64,000 nt of DNA from Novosphingobium subterraneum (GCF_000807925.1 NZ_JRVC01000002.1:124001-188000); one strand, 5' to 3'. Positions 52,133-63,713 are shown, counted from the stretch's first letter. Numbers and translations are program-made. The notes: generated by a model not told the origin, from the letters alone.

Positions 52133-53319
52133 GGATTCCAGACCAATGGCAGCGAAGTGCAGGCACCGACGTTGCCGCCCTTCATGGTGACGGGACGCTC
52201 CGGATCAGGGCGAACCTCGGGCATGCCAGCGAGCCATTCCTCAAGAAAAACAATCACTTCCATGCGGGCAAGGCCTGCGCCGACGCAGCGGTGGGCGCCC
52301 ACGCCCATCGTGGTGTGCCGGATCGGGGTCAGGCCGCGGTCGAAACGCACCTCTTCCGGCGCAGAAAAGCTTCTCGGATCAAGGTTATGGAGTACGCTGG
52401 GCAAGTAGACAAGGTCACCGGCACGGATCGTGACGCCGTCGATTTGGATATCTCCAACTGCATTGCGACTCACGGCAACTGTCGGGTAGCGACGCATCAA
52501 CTCATCGGCAACTGCGGGCAACTCTCGCGGGTTGTGGCGCATCCACTTCTGGTGCTCGGGGTGCCTCGCCAAGTGGAGCGCGACCATCCCGATCATCGCA
52601 GCAACCGTATCGAGTCCACCGAACAGAAGATTGCGGCACATCCGCCGCGCCTCGTCCACCGTCCACGGCCTGCCGTCGACCGGTTCCGACAGGATGCGGC
52701 TGAAGAGGTCGTCGCCGGGCTGCGCCATGCGCCTTTCAATAAAGGGCCACAAGTAATCGTCAGCCGCCTGCCGGAGTTGTTCGACCGTCATCGAACCGTC
52801 AGGGCGCGTGAGTTGGACACCGAGCTGGCGAAGTCGAGGACGGTCTTCGAGCGGTACGTCGATCAGGGTGAGGAAGATGTTCAGCGGCAGGATTTCGGCG
52901 AAGTCGCTGACGAAATCGCACTCGCCACGCGGGCGCAGCCCCTCGATCAGTTCGCGCGCGACTTCACGCACCTTGGGTTCCAAGGCGACGACAAAACGGG
53001 AGGCAAGGCCCTTCATCACGGGCGTGCGATACGCTTTGTGCGCTGCTCCGTCCTCCTGCAGCGGAATGAACTGCATGACTTCGCCAAGGCCCGGAGTCAC
53101 GGCAAGGCACTGATTGGAGAGCCTTTCTGCATCTCCCCACAGTTGGCGCACAACGTCACCGCGCGCTGCGATCCAATGACCGCCATTGACCGTAGTCCAC
53201 ACAAGACCGGGGCCATCAAGCAGCGTCTTCCACGCGGCGAAGTAATCGCTCTCCACCCCTGGCGGATTGAAGATGTCGAAATCCACCACCCGGTCTGCCG
53301 GAACGTGTGCCGGTATCAT
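52129..53319 (-). CDS. Cytochrome P450, CYP101 (P450cam)-like
   Basis: 396-aa class I bacterial P450. Similarity to P450cam runs the full length: LVWTTVNGGHWIAARG, LTRPDGSMT, I-helix GGLDTV (D237-T238 acid-alcohol pair), ExxR at 273-276, haem loop GVGAHRC with Cys345 and the closing SLPLVWNP. Two differences stand out: the camphor-binding Tyr96 position is Met82 (EVMQFIP against EAYDFIP), and the conserved haem-loop Phe is Met338. It likely needs ferredoxin and reductase partners, none of which are adjacent. Substrate probably a terpenoid, not camphor. Confidence 0.9.
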   Translation of the reverse strand: MIPAHVPADRVVDFDIFNPPGVESDYFAAWKTLLDGPGLVWTTVNGGHWIAARGDVVRQLWGDAERLSNQCLAVTPGLGEVMQFIPLQEDGAAHKAYRTPVMKGLASRFVVALEPKVREVARELIEGLRPRGECDFVSDFAEILPLNIFLTLIDVPLEDRPRLRQLGVQLTRPDGSMTVEQLRQAADDYLWPFIERRMAQPGDDLFSRILSEPVDGRPWTVDEARRMCRNLLFGGLDTVAAMIGMVALHLARHPEHQKWMRHNPRELPAVADELMRRYPTVAVSRNAVGDIQIDGVTIRAGDLVYLPSVLHNLDPRSFSAPEEVRFDRGLTPIRHTTMGVGAHRCVGAGLARMEVIVFLEEWLAGMPEVRPDPERPVTMKGGNVGACTSLPLVWNP

Positions 53320-53381
53320 GCCCTTCTCCCATATCTGTTGGGGGGCAGGCTAGTCGGCACACCGTCGGCCGAAACTGCGCT

Positions 53382-54425
53382 TTATGGCAGGAGCAGGCTG
53401 GAATCGCCGTAGGAGTAGAAGCGGTAGCCGCTGGCAATGGCATGGGCATAGGCCGCCTGCATCCGGTCGAGCCCCATCAGCGCCGAAACGAGCATGAACA
53501 ATGTGGACTTGGGCAGGTGGAAGTTGGTCATCAGCCCGTCGATTGCGCGGAAGCTGTAGCCCGGCGTGATGAAGATCGCGGTATCGCCTTCGAACGGGCG
53601 AATGACCCTGTCTTCGCCCGCCGCGCTCTCAAGCAGGCGGAGCGAGGTGGTGCCGACGGCGATAACGCGGTTGCCGTCCGCGCGGGCGGCGTTGAGACGG
53701 TCTGCAGTGGCGGAGTCGATCGTGCCCCACTCCGCGTGCATCTGGTGGTCCTTGGTGTCGTCGGCCTTGACCGGCAGGAACGTGCCCGCGCCAACATGCA
53801 GGGTGAGCGTTTCAGTGCGGATGCCGCGCTCGGCAATCGCTTCCATGAGGCGCGGCGTGAAGTGCAGCGCGGCGGTGGGGGCGGCGACGGCGCCATCCTT
53901 GGCCGCAAACATCGTCTGGTAGTCTTCGCGGTCTCGCTCGTCGGTGGGGCGCTTGCCGGCAATATAGGGCGGCAGCGGCATTTGCCCTGCCCGTTCCAGC
54001 AGGACCTCGACGGGCTCTTCGCCGGGAAAGAACAACGTCCAGCTGCCATCGGGAAAGCGGCTTTCTGCAAAGGCAGACACGCCAGCGCCGAACCTGATCT
54101 CGTCTCCCTCCCGCAGGCGTTTGCCGTTGCGAACGAAGGCCTGCCAACGGCGCAGGTCGATCCGCTTGTGGAGCGTGGCGCCGAGGCGCGCCCCCTCACC
54201 GTTCAAGCTTGGACGCTGGCCTTCAAGCTGGGCCGGAATGACACGCGTGTCGTTGAACACCAAAACATCGCCGGGATTCAACAGCGAGGGCAGATCAAGC
54301 ACTGTGAGGTCACGGAACGGCCCGTCCATGCCAACGCCAAGTAGGCGCGCCGAATCACGCGGCCGGGCGGGACGCAGGGCAATATTTTCCTGAGGCAATT
54401 CGAAGTCGAAGAGATCTACGCGCAT
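53382..54425 (-). CDS. queA: tRNA preQ1(34) S-adenosylmethionine ribosyltransferase-isomerase
   Basis: 347-aa queuosine-pathway enzyme that moves the ribosyl part of SAM onto preQ1-tRNA to give epoxyqueuosine. The N-terminus [45 protein letters not shown] and FNLP-like [18 protein letters not shown] match. Complete. Downstream of the cyclophilin gene, upstream of the P450, and separated from tgt. Confidence 0.96.
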   Translation of the reverse strand: MRVDLFDFELPQENIALRPARPRDSARLLGVGMDGPFRDLTVLDLPSLLNPGDVLVFNDTRVIPAQLEGQRPSLNGEGARLGATLHKRIDLRRWQAFVRNGKRLREGDEIRFGAGVSAFAESRFPDGSWTLFFPGEEPVEVLLERAGQMPLPPYIAGKRPTDERDREDYQTMFAAKDGAVAAPTAALHFTPRLMEAIAERGIRTETLTLHVGAGTFLPVKADDTKDHQMHAEWGTIDSATADRLNAARADGNRVIAVGTTSLRLLESAAGEDRVIRPFEGDTAIFITPGYSFRAIDGLMTNFHLPKSTLFMLVSALMGLDRMQAAYAHAIASGYRFYSYGDSSLLLP

Positions 54426-54466
54426 GGGCGCGCCCTAGCCGCAATTGGGCAAGGATTCGAGAGCCC

Positions 54467-55138
54467 TTAGTTTGACGTAGAATTGCTGAGCATGTCCGCC
54501 GTGATGGCAGCCGGTGCCGCTGGCGCGACCGGCGCCGGGGCCGCCTTGTTGTCAGCCGCAATCGAGGCCTGCACGATCTTCGTCGGGTTCTGCGGCGGTT
54601 CACCGCGCACGATCGCGTCCACAAAGTCCATGCCGGCGATCACACGGCCGAAGTTGGTGTACTTGTGATCGAGGGCAAAGCGCGGATAGAAGACGATGAA
54701 GAACTGGCTGTTGGCCGTGTCAGGTTCGTTCGTGCGCGCCATCGAAACCGATCCGCGCACGTGCGGAATGGCGTTGAACTCGGCCTTGAGGTCAGGCAGC
54801 GGCGAACCGCCCTGCCCAGTTCCCGTTGGGTCGCCAGTCTGGGCCATGAAGCCGTCGATCACGCGGTGAAAGATGATGCCGTTGTAGAAACCCTGGCGGA
54901 CAAGAGTCTTGATCCGCTCAACGTGGTTGGGCGCCCACTCCGGCATCAGGCGAATGGCCACACGGCCACCGTTCGAAAGATCGAGGTAGAGGATATTCTC
55001 GCGATCCACGGACTGATCGGCATTGACCGTATAGGTGAGCGGCTTGGGCGCTGGTGCCGGAGCCTCGTCCTTCGCCATGGCAGGCGAGGCAATCAGGGCA
55101 GCGCCAAGCGCAAGTGCGGTGAGAAAGCGCGAAACCAT
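54467..55138 (-). CDS. Exported cyclophilin-type peptidyl-prolyl isomerase
   Basis: 223 aa from ATG 55138, giving a signal peptide ending AMA. The cyclophilin domain has FYNGIIFHRVIDGFMAQTGDPTGTGQGG with the catalytic Arg/Phe set, VSMARTNEPDTANSQFFI and FGRVIAGMDFVD. The last 30 residues are an Ala/Pro-rich tail. It assists proline isomerisation in the periplasm. Positioned between coaD and queA. Confidence 0.92.
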   Translation of the reverse strand: MVSRFLTALALGAALIASPAMAKDEAPAPAPKPLTYTVNADQSVDRENILYLDLSNGGRVAIRLMPEWAPNHVERIKTLVRQGFYNGIIFHRVIDGFMAQTGDPTGTGQGGSPLPDLKAEFNAIPHVRGSVSMARTNEPDTANSQFFIVFYPRFALDHKYTNFGRVIAGMDFVDAIVRGEPPQNPTKIVQASIAADNKAAPAPVAPAAPAAITADMLSNSTSN

Positions 55139-55218
55139 GGAACAGTCGAACTCCGGATAACCTGCAGCGCCGATAGGCTTCTCGCGCTGTCGCTGCAATG
55201 AACGATTGCCGTTCTGTT

Positions 55219-55731
55219 TCAGTAGTCGCCCAGACGACCAAGCTTCTCGACCCTGGCGACCACTTCATCACGGACCATTGGCGTGACGAAATCGGCTATC
55301 TCGCCCCCGAAAAGCGCAATTTCCTTCACTAGCTTCGATGCGATGGGCTGAAGGCTGACGTCGGCCATGAGGAACACGGTCTCAATCTCGGCGTCGAGCT
55401 GCTGGTTCATGCCGGCCATCTGGTATTCGTACTCGAAGTCCGCAACGGCGCGCAGCCCGCGCACGATCACCGAAGCGCCTTGGGCGCGGGCGAACTTCAT
55501 CAGCAGCGCATTGAAGCCCACGACCTCGACATTGTCGATTCCCTGGTCCGCCACTTCACGGCTGACCATGGCCATGCGTTCTTCCGGCGTGAACATCGGG
55601 TTCTTCGAGGGATTGGTGGTGACGCCGATGATCAGCTTGTCGACCAGCTTGGCTCCACGCCGGATGATATCGAGGTGGCCGAGCGTGATCGGATCGAACG
55701 TGCCCGGATAGACGCCGATGCGCTGCGCCAT
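55219..55731 (-). CDS. coaD: Phosphopantetheine adenylyltransferase
   Basis: 170-aa enzyme of CoA synthesis that couples 4'-phosphopantetheine and ATP to dephospho-CoA. The nucleotidyltransferase motif is YPGTFDPITLGHLDII, with VRGLRAVADFEYEYQMA and the closing SSxVKE-type (SKLVKEIALFGG). Start overlaps the upstream polyprenyl synthase stop by 1 nt. Confidence 0.96.
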   Translation of the reverse strand: MAQRIGVYPGTFDPITLGHLDIIRRGAKLVDKLIIGVTTNPSKNPMFTPEERMAMVSREVADQGIDNVEVVGFNALLMKFARAQGASVIVRGLRAVADFEYEYQMAGMNQQLDAEIETVFLMADVSLQPIASKLVKEIALFGGEIADFVTPMVRDEVVARVEKLGRLGDY

Positions 55732-56627
55732 CAGTGATTCCTCTCGACAATGAAGCGCGCCAGTTCGCGCAGGAGATCGGCTTCAGGGCCATAGCTCGCC
55801 AGAAACTCGATCGCTTGTTCTACCAGAATGCGCGCCTGTTCGCGTGCCCTCTCTGCGCCCAGCAGCGAGAGGAACGTCTCCTTGCCCTGCGCTTCATCTT
55901 TGCGCAGGGCCTTGCCCGCCGCGGCTTCGTCGCCTTCGGCGTCGAGCAGATCGTCGGCAATCTGGAACGCAAGGCCGATGTCGCGAGCATAGCCGCGCAA
56001 GTGCGTACGGCCTTCAGGCGGAAGCTTGCCGAGAATTGCGCCCATCTCAACCGAGGCGGAAAGCAGCGCACCCGTCTTGAGCTGCTGCAGCCGCGTCACG
56101 GTAGGCAGGTCGAAGCTCGAGGTTTCGGCAACGATGTCCATCATCTGCCCGCCGCACATGCCGTTCATGCCGCTGGCCGTGGCAAGCGTGCGGATCAGTT
56201 CGATGCGGGTGAACGGATCGCCACTGGTTGCAGGATCGGACAGGACTTCGAACGCGAAATCGTGAAGCGCGTCGCCAGCAAGGACCGCCGCAGCATCGTC
56301 GAAAGCGAGATGCACGGTGGGCTTGCCGTGCCGCAAGGCGTCATTGTCCATGCACGGCAGATCGTCATGGATCAGCGAATAGACGTGGATTGCCTCGATT
56401 GCGGTGCCGACCCGGACCGCGGCTTCGCGAGAAACGCCGAACAGTGCAGCGGTGGCGCAGACCAGCAGCGGACGGACGCGCTTGCCGCCACCGATCGTGG
56501 CATAGCGCATGGCTTCGACAAGCCGGTCGCGGGGATCGCCGGGCACGGGCAGGAGCAGGTCGAAGCTCTTGTCGATGTCTTCGGCGATAGCCTTGAGCGC
56601 AGGCTTGAGCAGACCGGTTTCGGCCAT
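55731..56627 (-). CDS. ispA: Farnesyl/geranyl diphosphate synthase (polyprenyl synthetase)
   Basis: 298-aa trans-isoprenyl diphosphate synthase. First Asp-rich motif DDLPCMDND, second DDLLD; the spacing and GGKRVRPLL start are typical for IspA. It builds C15 (or C10) precursors for ubiquinone and carotenoids. Gene order xseB-ispA-coaD on the minus strand. Chain length cannot be fixed from sequence alone. Confidence 0.93.
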   Translation of the reverse strand: MAETGLLKPALKAIAEDIDKSFDLLLPVPGDPRDRLVEAMRYATIGGGKRVRPLLVCATAALFGVSREAAVRVGTAIEAIHVYSLIHDDLPCMDNDALRHGKPTVHLAFDDAAAVLAGDALHDFAFEVLSDPATSGDPFTRIELIRTLATASGMNGMCGGQMMDIVAETSSFDLPTVTRLQQLKTGALLSASVEMGAILGKLPPEGRTHLRGYARDIGLAFQIADDLLDAEGDEAAAGKALRKDEAQGKETFLSLLGAERAREQARILVEQAIEFLASYGPEADLLRELARFIVERNH

Positions 56628-56641
56628 GACGGAAGCTCCGA

Positions 56642-56905
56642 TCAGCCCTGGGTTTCGTCAAACGGGCGCAGGCCCTGCGGCTTGCCATCACGATCGGCCA
56701 CGATCGCTTCGATCCGCGCCTGCGCCGCATCGAGCCGCGCCTGGCAGTGCGCGCGCAGTGCATCGCCGCGGGCATAGAGATCGATCGATTCATCAAGCGG
56801 GGCATCGCCGCTTTCCAGCCGCCGCACGACTGTCTCGAGTTCCTTCAGAGCCTCTTCAAAGCTGAGGCCAGCGATGCTTGGTGCGATATCAGGTGCGGTT
56901 CCCAT
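56642..56905 (-). CDS. xseB: Exodeoxyribonuclease VII small subunit
   Basis: 87 aa from ATG 56905; the longer in-frame extension upstream has no ribosome site or family similarity. [34 protein letters not shown] is the XseB signature. It forms the multimeric nuclease with XseA, encoded elsewhere. Located 14 nt before ispA, the common xseB-ispA order. Confidence 0.95.
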   Translation of the reverse strand: MGTAPDIAPSIAGLSFEEALKELETVVRRLESGDAPLDESIDLYARGDALRAHCQARLDAAQARIEAIVADRDGKPQGLRPFDETQG

Positions 56906-56976
56906 TGGGGCAGCATTGACGGGGCCATGGGGCGCGGTCAAGCTTCGATCCGCAACAAGCCGGGGACCTGCACTCC

Positions 56977-57372
56977 ATGCAATACGTGATCGCCTATGTC
57001 GCTGCCGCCGTGGTGTTTGGCGCAATGGACGCCGTGTGGCTGGGCTGGGCCGGGTCAAAGCTCTATCGCCCCGCGCTGGGCGATCTGCTGGCGCCGCAAT
57101 TCCGCGCGGGGCCGGCGATCGTGTTCTACCTGCTCTACCTTGGCGGAATGATGTGGTTCGCCGTCCGGCCAGGCCTGTCGCAGGGCCTGGGAGCGACGGC
57201 GCTGAACGCTGCGATCTTCGGCGCAATGTGCTACATGACCTACGATCTGACCAGCCAGGCCGTGCTGGCGCGCTGGCCGGTGCACGTGACCGTGATCGAC
57301 GTGATCTGGGGGACGTTCGCGACGACAGTGGCCGCTACGGCAGCAACATGGATCGCGCTCAAATTCGCCTGA
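56977..57372 (+). CDS. DUF2177 membrane protein
   Basis: 131-aa protein with about four hydrophobic helices. [25 protein letters not shown] at the start and [28 protein letters not shown] near the end are the family's best conserved features. No function is known. It precedes purL by 42 nt. Confidence 0.85.
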   Translation: MQYVIAYVAAAVVFGAMDAVWLGWAGSKLYRPALGDLLAPQFRAGPAIVFYLLYLGGMMWFAVRPGLSQGLGATALNAAIFGAMCYMTYDLTSQAVLARWPVHVTVIDVIWGTFATTVAATAATWIALKFA

Positions 57373-57414
57373 CAGGACTAGCCTACACGCGCCCACATCG
57401 CTAAGGCGCGCGCC

Positions 57415-59570
<2,156 letters not shown>

Positions 59571-59574
<4 letters not shown>

Positions 59575-60317
59575 CGCACGGGTCCATCCGCGTCGGTATC
59601 GGCGGGTGGACCTACGAACCTTGGCGCGGGGGAGCTTTCTATCCGGTGGGCCTCCCGCACCGGCGAGAACTTGAATACGCCGCGTCAAGGCTGAGCTGCA
59701 TCGAGATAAACGCGACCTACTACCGGCGGCAAAAGCCCGAGAGCTTTGCGCGCTGGGCAGCGGCCACTCCGGAAGGCTTCCGTTTTAGCCTGAAGGCGCT
59801 GCAATATACCATGCGGCGCAAGGTGCTGGCGGACAGCAAGGAGATCGTCGGCAAGTTCCTTGATCAAGGGTTCACTGCACTCGGCGACCGGCTGGGCCCG
59901 ATCCTGTGGCAGTTCCGCGAAGGGAAGCGGTTTGAACGCGAGGACTTTGCGCGCTTTCTTGACCTGATCCCGGATCGCCAGGACGGCGTGGCGCTGCAAC
60001 ACGTGCTCGAGGTACGCGACGTATCGTTCTGCGATCCAGCTTTCCTTGACCTCTGCCGCGATCGCAATTTTGCCGTTGCATTCTCCGACAACGCCGAGTT
60101 TCCGCAGATCGACGAGCAGACGGCGAATTTCTCGTACGCGCGGCTGCAGCAGTCGAATGAAGCTTGCGAGACCGGCTACGAACCCGCGGCGATCGGCAAG
60201 TGGGCGAAGCGCGGCCGCGACTGGGCACAGAACGGCAGGGACGCCTACATCCTGTTCATCGCGGGCGCGAAGCAGCGCAACCCGGCCGCAGCGCGGGCAT
60301 TGATCGCAGCCCTCTGA
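59571..60317 (+). CDS. DUF72 family protein
   Basis: 248 aa from GTG 59571, in a GTGA overlap with purL. The TIM-barrel-like DUF72 pattern is seen: [59 protein letters not shown] and [13 protein letters not shown]. The family (YecE-like) is widespread and of unknown biochemical function. Coupling to purL is positional only. Confidence 0.88.
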
Positions 60318-60320
60318 CCG

Positions 60321-61139
60321 TCAGGCGGCGAGCTTCTTAGCCGCATTTTTTCCGAGCAGGTCATAGGGATCGATTCCCATGCCGCGCCAGATGCCGTGCG
60401 CTTCCTTGTAGTGCATGGCAGGAGTGATGTTAAGGCGGGCACGCACCTCTTCGATGGGCAGCGGCAGCAGTTCCTTGATTGATTGTTCGCACAGCCGCGG
60501 GCATGCCTTGCCAAGTCGCTGGCCTTCGCGGACTGCGCGCAGGACCGGCGCGCTGCGCTTGGTCTGGCGATTGATGTTCACGCCGGCCATGTAGCCGATG
60601 AACAGATGTGCCGGGCTCGGCTGCTGGCTGTAGGTGAACGCAAGGACGCAGGCTTCGCCAAGTGCATCGCGCCCGTAACCGGTCAGCACGTGAAGCATGT
60701 CGTGCACGTCGCGCATGCGGTTGAGGTACCACAGGAACTGGTCCTCGAAGCGTTCTCGCTTGGCGGCGAAGCGATCGAACTCGTCGACCAATCCCTGCGC
60801 GGTCAGACCCTCGCTCTCCATGAAGTCGCAATAAGCGTGGGCCAGAGAACCCTCAGGCGTCTGCCGGAGCGCGGCGTGATCATCGAGAATCGCTGGGAGA
60901 TAGGGCTCGGTCAAACGAAGGGCCTGACCGCGCTCGCTACGCAGAAAAGCCTCGGCCCGCCCCCGCAGGTTCCGCCACGGCAGCGCCTCGAAAATGTGGA
61001 ACACCTCCTCGGTATTTTCCTTGTCTTTCAGGAGGTTCTGGAAATGGTGCCATGCCTTGAGCGGCTGCATCCGCATCTCCGGACGACGCTCATCGTAGAT
61101 TGGCAGGTCAGCACTCAACGCGCCGGTCATGGCGTTCAC
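60321..61139 (-). CDS. COQ4 family ubiquinone biosynthesis protein
   Basis: 272-aa protein with the zinc motif H146-D-M-L-H150 then x11 and E162, exactly the HDxxH-x11-E of Coq4, which removes the C1 carboxyl and hydroxylates the quinone head group in eukaryotic and alphaproteobacterial ubiquinone synthesis. Flanking DQFLWYLNRMRDVHD and FTYSQQPSPAHLFIGYMAG fit. Divergent from a membrane protein gene; its promoter contains a repressor-like palindrome. Confidence 0.9.
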   Translation of the reverse strand: MNAMTGALSADLPIYDERRPEMRMQPLKAWHHFQNLLKDKENTEEVFHIFEALPWRNLRGRAEAFLRSERGQALRLTEPYLPAILDDHAALRQTPEGSLAHAYCDFMESEGLTAQGLVDEFDRFAAKRERFEDQFLWYLNRMRDVHDMLHVLTGYGRDALGEACVLAFTYSQQPSPAHLFIGYMAGVNINRQTKRSAPVLRAVREGQRLGKACPRLCEQSIKELLPLPIEEVRARLNITPAMHYKEAHGIWRGMGIDPYDLLGKNAAKKLAA

Positions 61140-61169
61140 GTCGATTCTCCCGGTTTTCTTGCCGCCGGA

Positions 61170-61199
61170 ATACTAACAGCACTGTAAATAGATCGTCAA
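61170..61199 (-). promoter_or_regulatory. COQ4-gene promoter with internal palindrome
   Basis: On the minus strand, -35 TTGACG and -10 TAGTAT are 18 bp apart. The near-perfect 14-bp dyad TAACAG-CA-CTGTAA (61174-61187, plus strand) covers the spacer and -10 edge, the usual place for a TetR-type repressor. The leader to ATG 61139 is about 24 nt. Confidence 0.6.
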
Positions 61200-61276
61200 T
61201 CGCCGTGCCCGGAGCACTGCTTGCCAGCGCCGACGGTGCAGTGCAGACTAGCAAAAACGTAGGGGGAGAACGGAAC

Positions 61277-61861
61277 ATGGCACGGAAGTGGCCAATGGCG
61301 CTGGGGCTGGCGCTTTCGTTGCTGGCCTTGGCTGCGGGTCTGGCCGCCGGCACGACGCAACATGAGAGTTGGCACCTCGCCGCACGTTGGACTGCACGAG
61401 TGGGCTTTCCGATTTTCCTCCTGACCTACCTCGCCTCCTCGCTCTTTCGCCTTTCCCCCGCCCCGTGGAGCCGTGCGCTGGTTCGTGATCGCAGGTGGTG
61501 GGGCCTTGGCTTTGCGGCAAGCCACACCGTCCACCTCGTGGCGCTGGTCGTCGCAGTCAGCCTCGATCCGGAACCGCGCACGTTGGCATCGCTTGTCCCG
61601 GGAAGCTTGGCCTACCTCTTCATTCTCGCCATGGCGTTGACCTCAAGCAGCGCTGCGATGCGCGCACTCGGCCGGAACTGGAAACGCCTGCACACAACGG
61701 GCATCCACGTGATCTGGCTGATCTTCACGCTGGCTTACGCCAAGCGCATTCCAATGCCGGAGACGCGCGCCATCGGCCTGACGATGACGACGCTCGCCCT
61801 GATGGCGCTGCTGGTTCGCGTGCTGGCGTACAGACGACGCAGCACGCCCGCCTTTGCCTGA
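61277..61861 (+). CDS. Ferric-reductase-like haem membrane protein
   Basis: 194 aa from ATG 61277, 8 nt after AGGGGGAG. About six hydrophobic helices. His pairs suitable for haem b ligation occur in ASHTVHLVALVV and RLHTTGIHVIWLIF, the arrangement of the ferric reductase-like (FRD/MsrQ-like) domain. It may be a redox or quinone-linked membrane protein, in keeping with the divergent COQ4 gene. It converges on serB with stop codons adjacent (61861/61862). Confidence 0.7.
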   Translation: MARKWPMALGLALSLLALAAGLAAGTTQHESWHLAARWTARVGFPIFLLTYLASSLFRLSPAPWSRALVRDRRWWGLGFAASHTVHLVALVVAVSLDPEPRTLASLVPGSLAYLFILAMALTSSSAAMRALGRNWKRLHTTGIHVIWLIFTLAYAKRIPMPETRAIGLTMTTLALMALLVRVLAYRRRSTPAFA

Positions 61862-62746
61862 TCAGTCGAAGACCCAGTCCTGACGGGCAATGCCGAAGAG
61901 CGACAGGATCGAGGTCAGATCACCGCGGTCGACCCAGCCGTCGGCGGCAGAGCGGGCCTTGGGCTTGGCGCGATAGGCGATGCCGTAGCTTGCAGCTTCG
62001 ATCATCGGAATGTCATTGGCGCCATCGCCGGTCGCAAGGCTGAACACTTCGCTGCCAAGGCGCTCTGACTCTTCGAGCAGGACCTTCTTCTTCACCGAAC
62101 TATCCACGATTCCACCAACGAGCCCGCCAGTCAGCATGCCTCCGTGCAGGCCGAGGCGGTTGCCGACCACGCGATCGAACCCGAGCAGTTCCGCCACCGG
62201 ATCGGCGAAGGAATGAAAGCCGCCCGTGACCAGTACGGTATGGCAGCCACGAGCCTTGAGCGTCGAAACGAGCGTCCGAGCACCCGGCATCGGGCGAATG
62301 CGCTCCTCGAGGCACTGCGCGATTGCGGTCTCAGGCAGGTCCTTGAGCAAGCCGACGCGTTCGCGCAGGGCGGATTCGAAATCGAGCTCTCCCTGCATCG
62401 CGCGTTCCGTGATTGCCGCGATGCGGTCCTTGAGTCCGGCGAAATCCGCCAGTTCGTCGATGCATTCCTGCTCGATCATGGTCGAATCCATGTCGGAAAC
62501 GAACAGGCTTGGCACTTCGATCAGGCCGTTGGAGAGCAGCAGGTCGCTATCGGGGAAGCACCGGTCCAGGATCTTGCGGATGCCTGCGGGATTGCCTTCG
62601 ACGACTTCGAGTTCGAGCACGTCGTCACAGAAGTCGAGCATCCCGGCACCCGCCACTTCCCAATCGCGCGCCTCGATCATTTCCATCGCAAGCGAGAGAT
62701 TGTCACCAAGCGTCTCAGGGTCTGCTATCAGGCGCGCGATGATCAA
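61862..62746 (-). CDS. serB: Phosphoserine phosphatase
   Basis: 294-aa HAD-family enzyme, last step of serine synthesis. The start is TTG 62746 with AAAAGGA upstream, giving a family-like N-terminus (LIIARLIADPETLGDNL); longer starts are possible. Nucleophile motif DMDSTMI, then LVTGGFHSFADP (motif II), and GDGANDIPMI (motif III). An N-terminal ACT-like region of about 80 residues precedes the catalytic domain. Its start overlaps that of miaA by 8 bp on the opposite strand. Confidence 0.93.
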   Translation of the reverse strand: MIIARLIADPETLGDNLSLAMEMIEARDWEVAGAGMLDFCDDVLELEVVEGNPAGIRKILDRCFPDSDLLLSNGLIEVPSLFVSDMDSTMIEQECIDELADFAGLKDRIAAITERAMQGELDFESALRERVGLLKDLPETAIAQCLEERIRPMPGARTLVSTLKARGCHTVLVTGGFHSFADPVAELLGFDRVVGNRLGLHGGMLTGGLVGGIVDSSVKKKVLLEESERLGSEVFSLATGDGANDIPMIEAASYGIAYRAKPKARSAADGWVDRGDLTSILSLFGIARQDWVFD

Positions 62747-63713
62747 CGGGGAATCCTTTTCTGAAAGCACGGGGCACGACGCGGCTGACGGGCCACGCGT
62801 GGCGCTAATCGCAGGGCCGACGGCAAGCGGCAAGAGCGATCTCGCTGTGAAGCTCGCCCTCAGGCTGCGAGAGCAAGGCCGGGAGGCGGTGGTTATCAAT
62901 GCCGACAGCGCGCAGGTCTATGCAGATCTGCGCGTGTTGAGTGCAAGGCCGTCGGAGGAGGACATGCAGGGCGTGCCGCATGTCCTGTTCGGCGCGTGGG
63001 ATGGTGCGCAGCCCTGCTCGGCGGCAGACTGGGCAACAGCCGCCAAGGTTGAGATCGCTTCAGCCCACGAACGCGGTGCGATGCCGATCCTCGTCGGCGG
63101 GACGGGCATGTACTTAAACACCCTGCTCCACGGCATTGCACCGGTACCGGACATAGACCCTGCTGTTCGTGCGCAGGTGCGAGCTCTGCCGGTTGAGGTC
63201 GCATATGCCGCATTGCGCGAGGAAGACCCGGCGCGCGCTGCACTGCTTGGTCCTGCCGATGTGCAACGCGTGACCCGCGCGCTTGAGGTGGTGCGTTCGA
63301 CCGGGTATTCCCTCGCACATTGGCAGCAGCAGCGTGTCGGCGGGATCGGCAACGGGGTGGACCTAGCGCCGATCATTCTCCTGCCCGAGCGGCAGTGGCT
63401 TTATCGCCGCTGCGATCTGCGCTTTGAACTGATGTGGCAGGGCGGTGCACTCAACGAGGTCGAAGCGCTGCTGGCCCGGGGCCTGCCCGAATCGTGTCCG
63501 GTCATGCGAGCAATCGGCGTGCCGGAGATCGCCGCATTCCTGCGCGGTAAAATGTCTCAAGATCAGGCAGTTTCCGCAGGGCAGCAGGCGACGAGGAACT
63601 ACGCCAAGCGGCAGTATACTTGGCTGAAGAACCAGAATCCCGGCAGTTGGCCACGCTTGACGTACGAAAATTCCATTGACTTCGACTATGCAGCAAGTTT
63701 ATTGCGCGGTTAG
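62739..63713 (+). CDS. miaA: tRNA dimethylallyltransferase
   Basis: 324 aa from ATG 62739 (alternative GTG 62799 directly before the P-loop). It adds dimethylallyl to A37 of tRNAs reading UNN codons. P-loop GPTASGKS, INADSAQVYADLRVLSARPS, GGTGMYLNTLL and the C-terminal RNYAKRQYTWLKNQ are diagnostic. The ATG lies inside the serB start region, so the two promoters must overlap or lie within the opposite gene. Confidence 0.95.
   Translation: MINGESFSESTGHDAADGPRVALIAGPTASGKSDLAVKLALRLREQGREAVVINADSAQVYADLRVLSARPSEEDMQGVPHVLFGAWDGAQPCSAADWATAAKVEIASAHERGAMPILVGGTGMYLNTLLHGIAPVPDIDPAVRAQVRALPVEVAYAALREEDPARAALLGPADVQRVTRALEVVRSTGYSLAHWQQQRVGGIGNGVDLAPIILLPERQWLYRRCDLRFELMWQGGALNEVEALLARGLPESCPVMRAIGVPEIAAFLRGKMSQDQAVSAGQQATRNYAKRQYTWLKNQNPGSWPRLTYENSIDFDYAASLLRG

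Noticed and set aside
52114..54344. Plus-strand open frames opposite the P450 and queA genes
   Set aside because: Antisense shadows; the minus-strand products carry full catalytic motifs.
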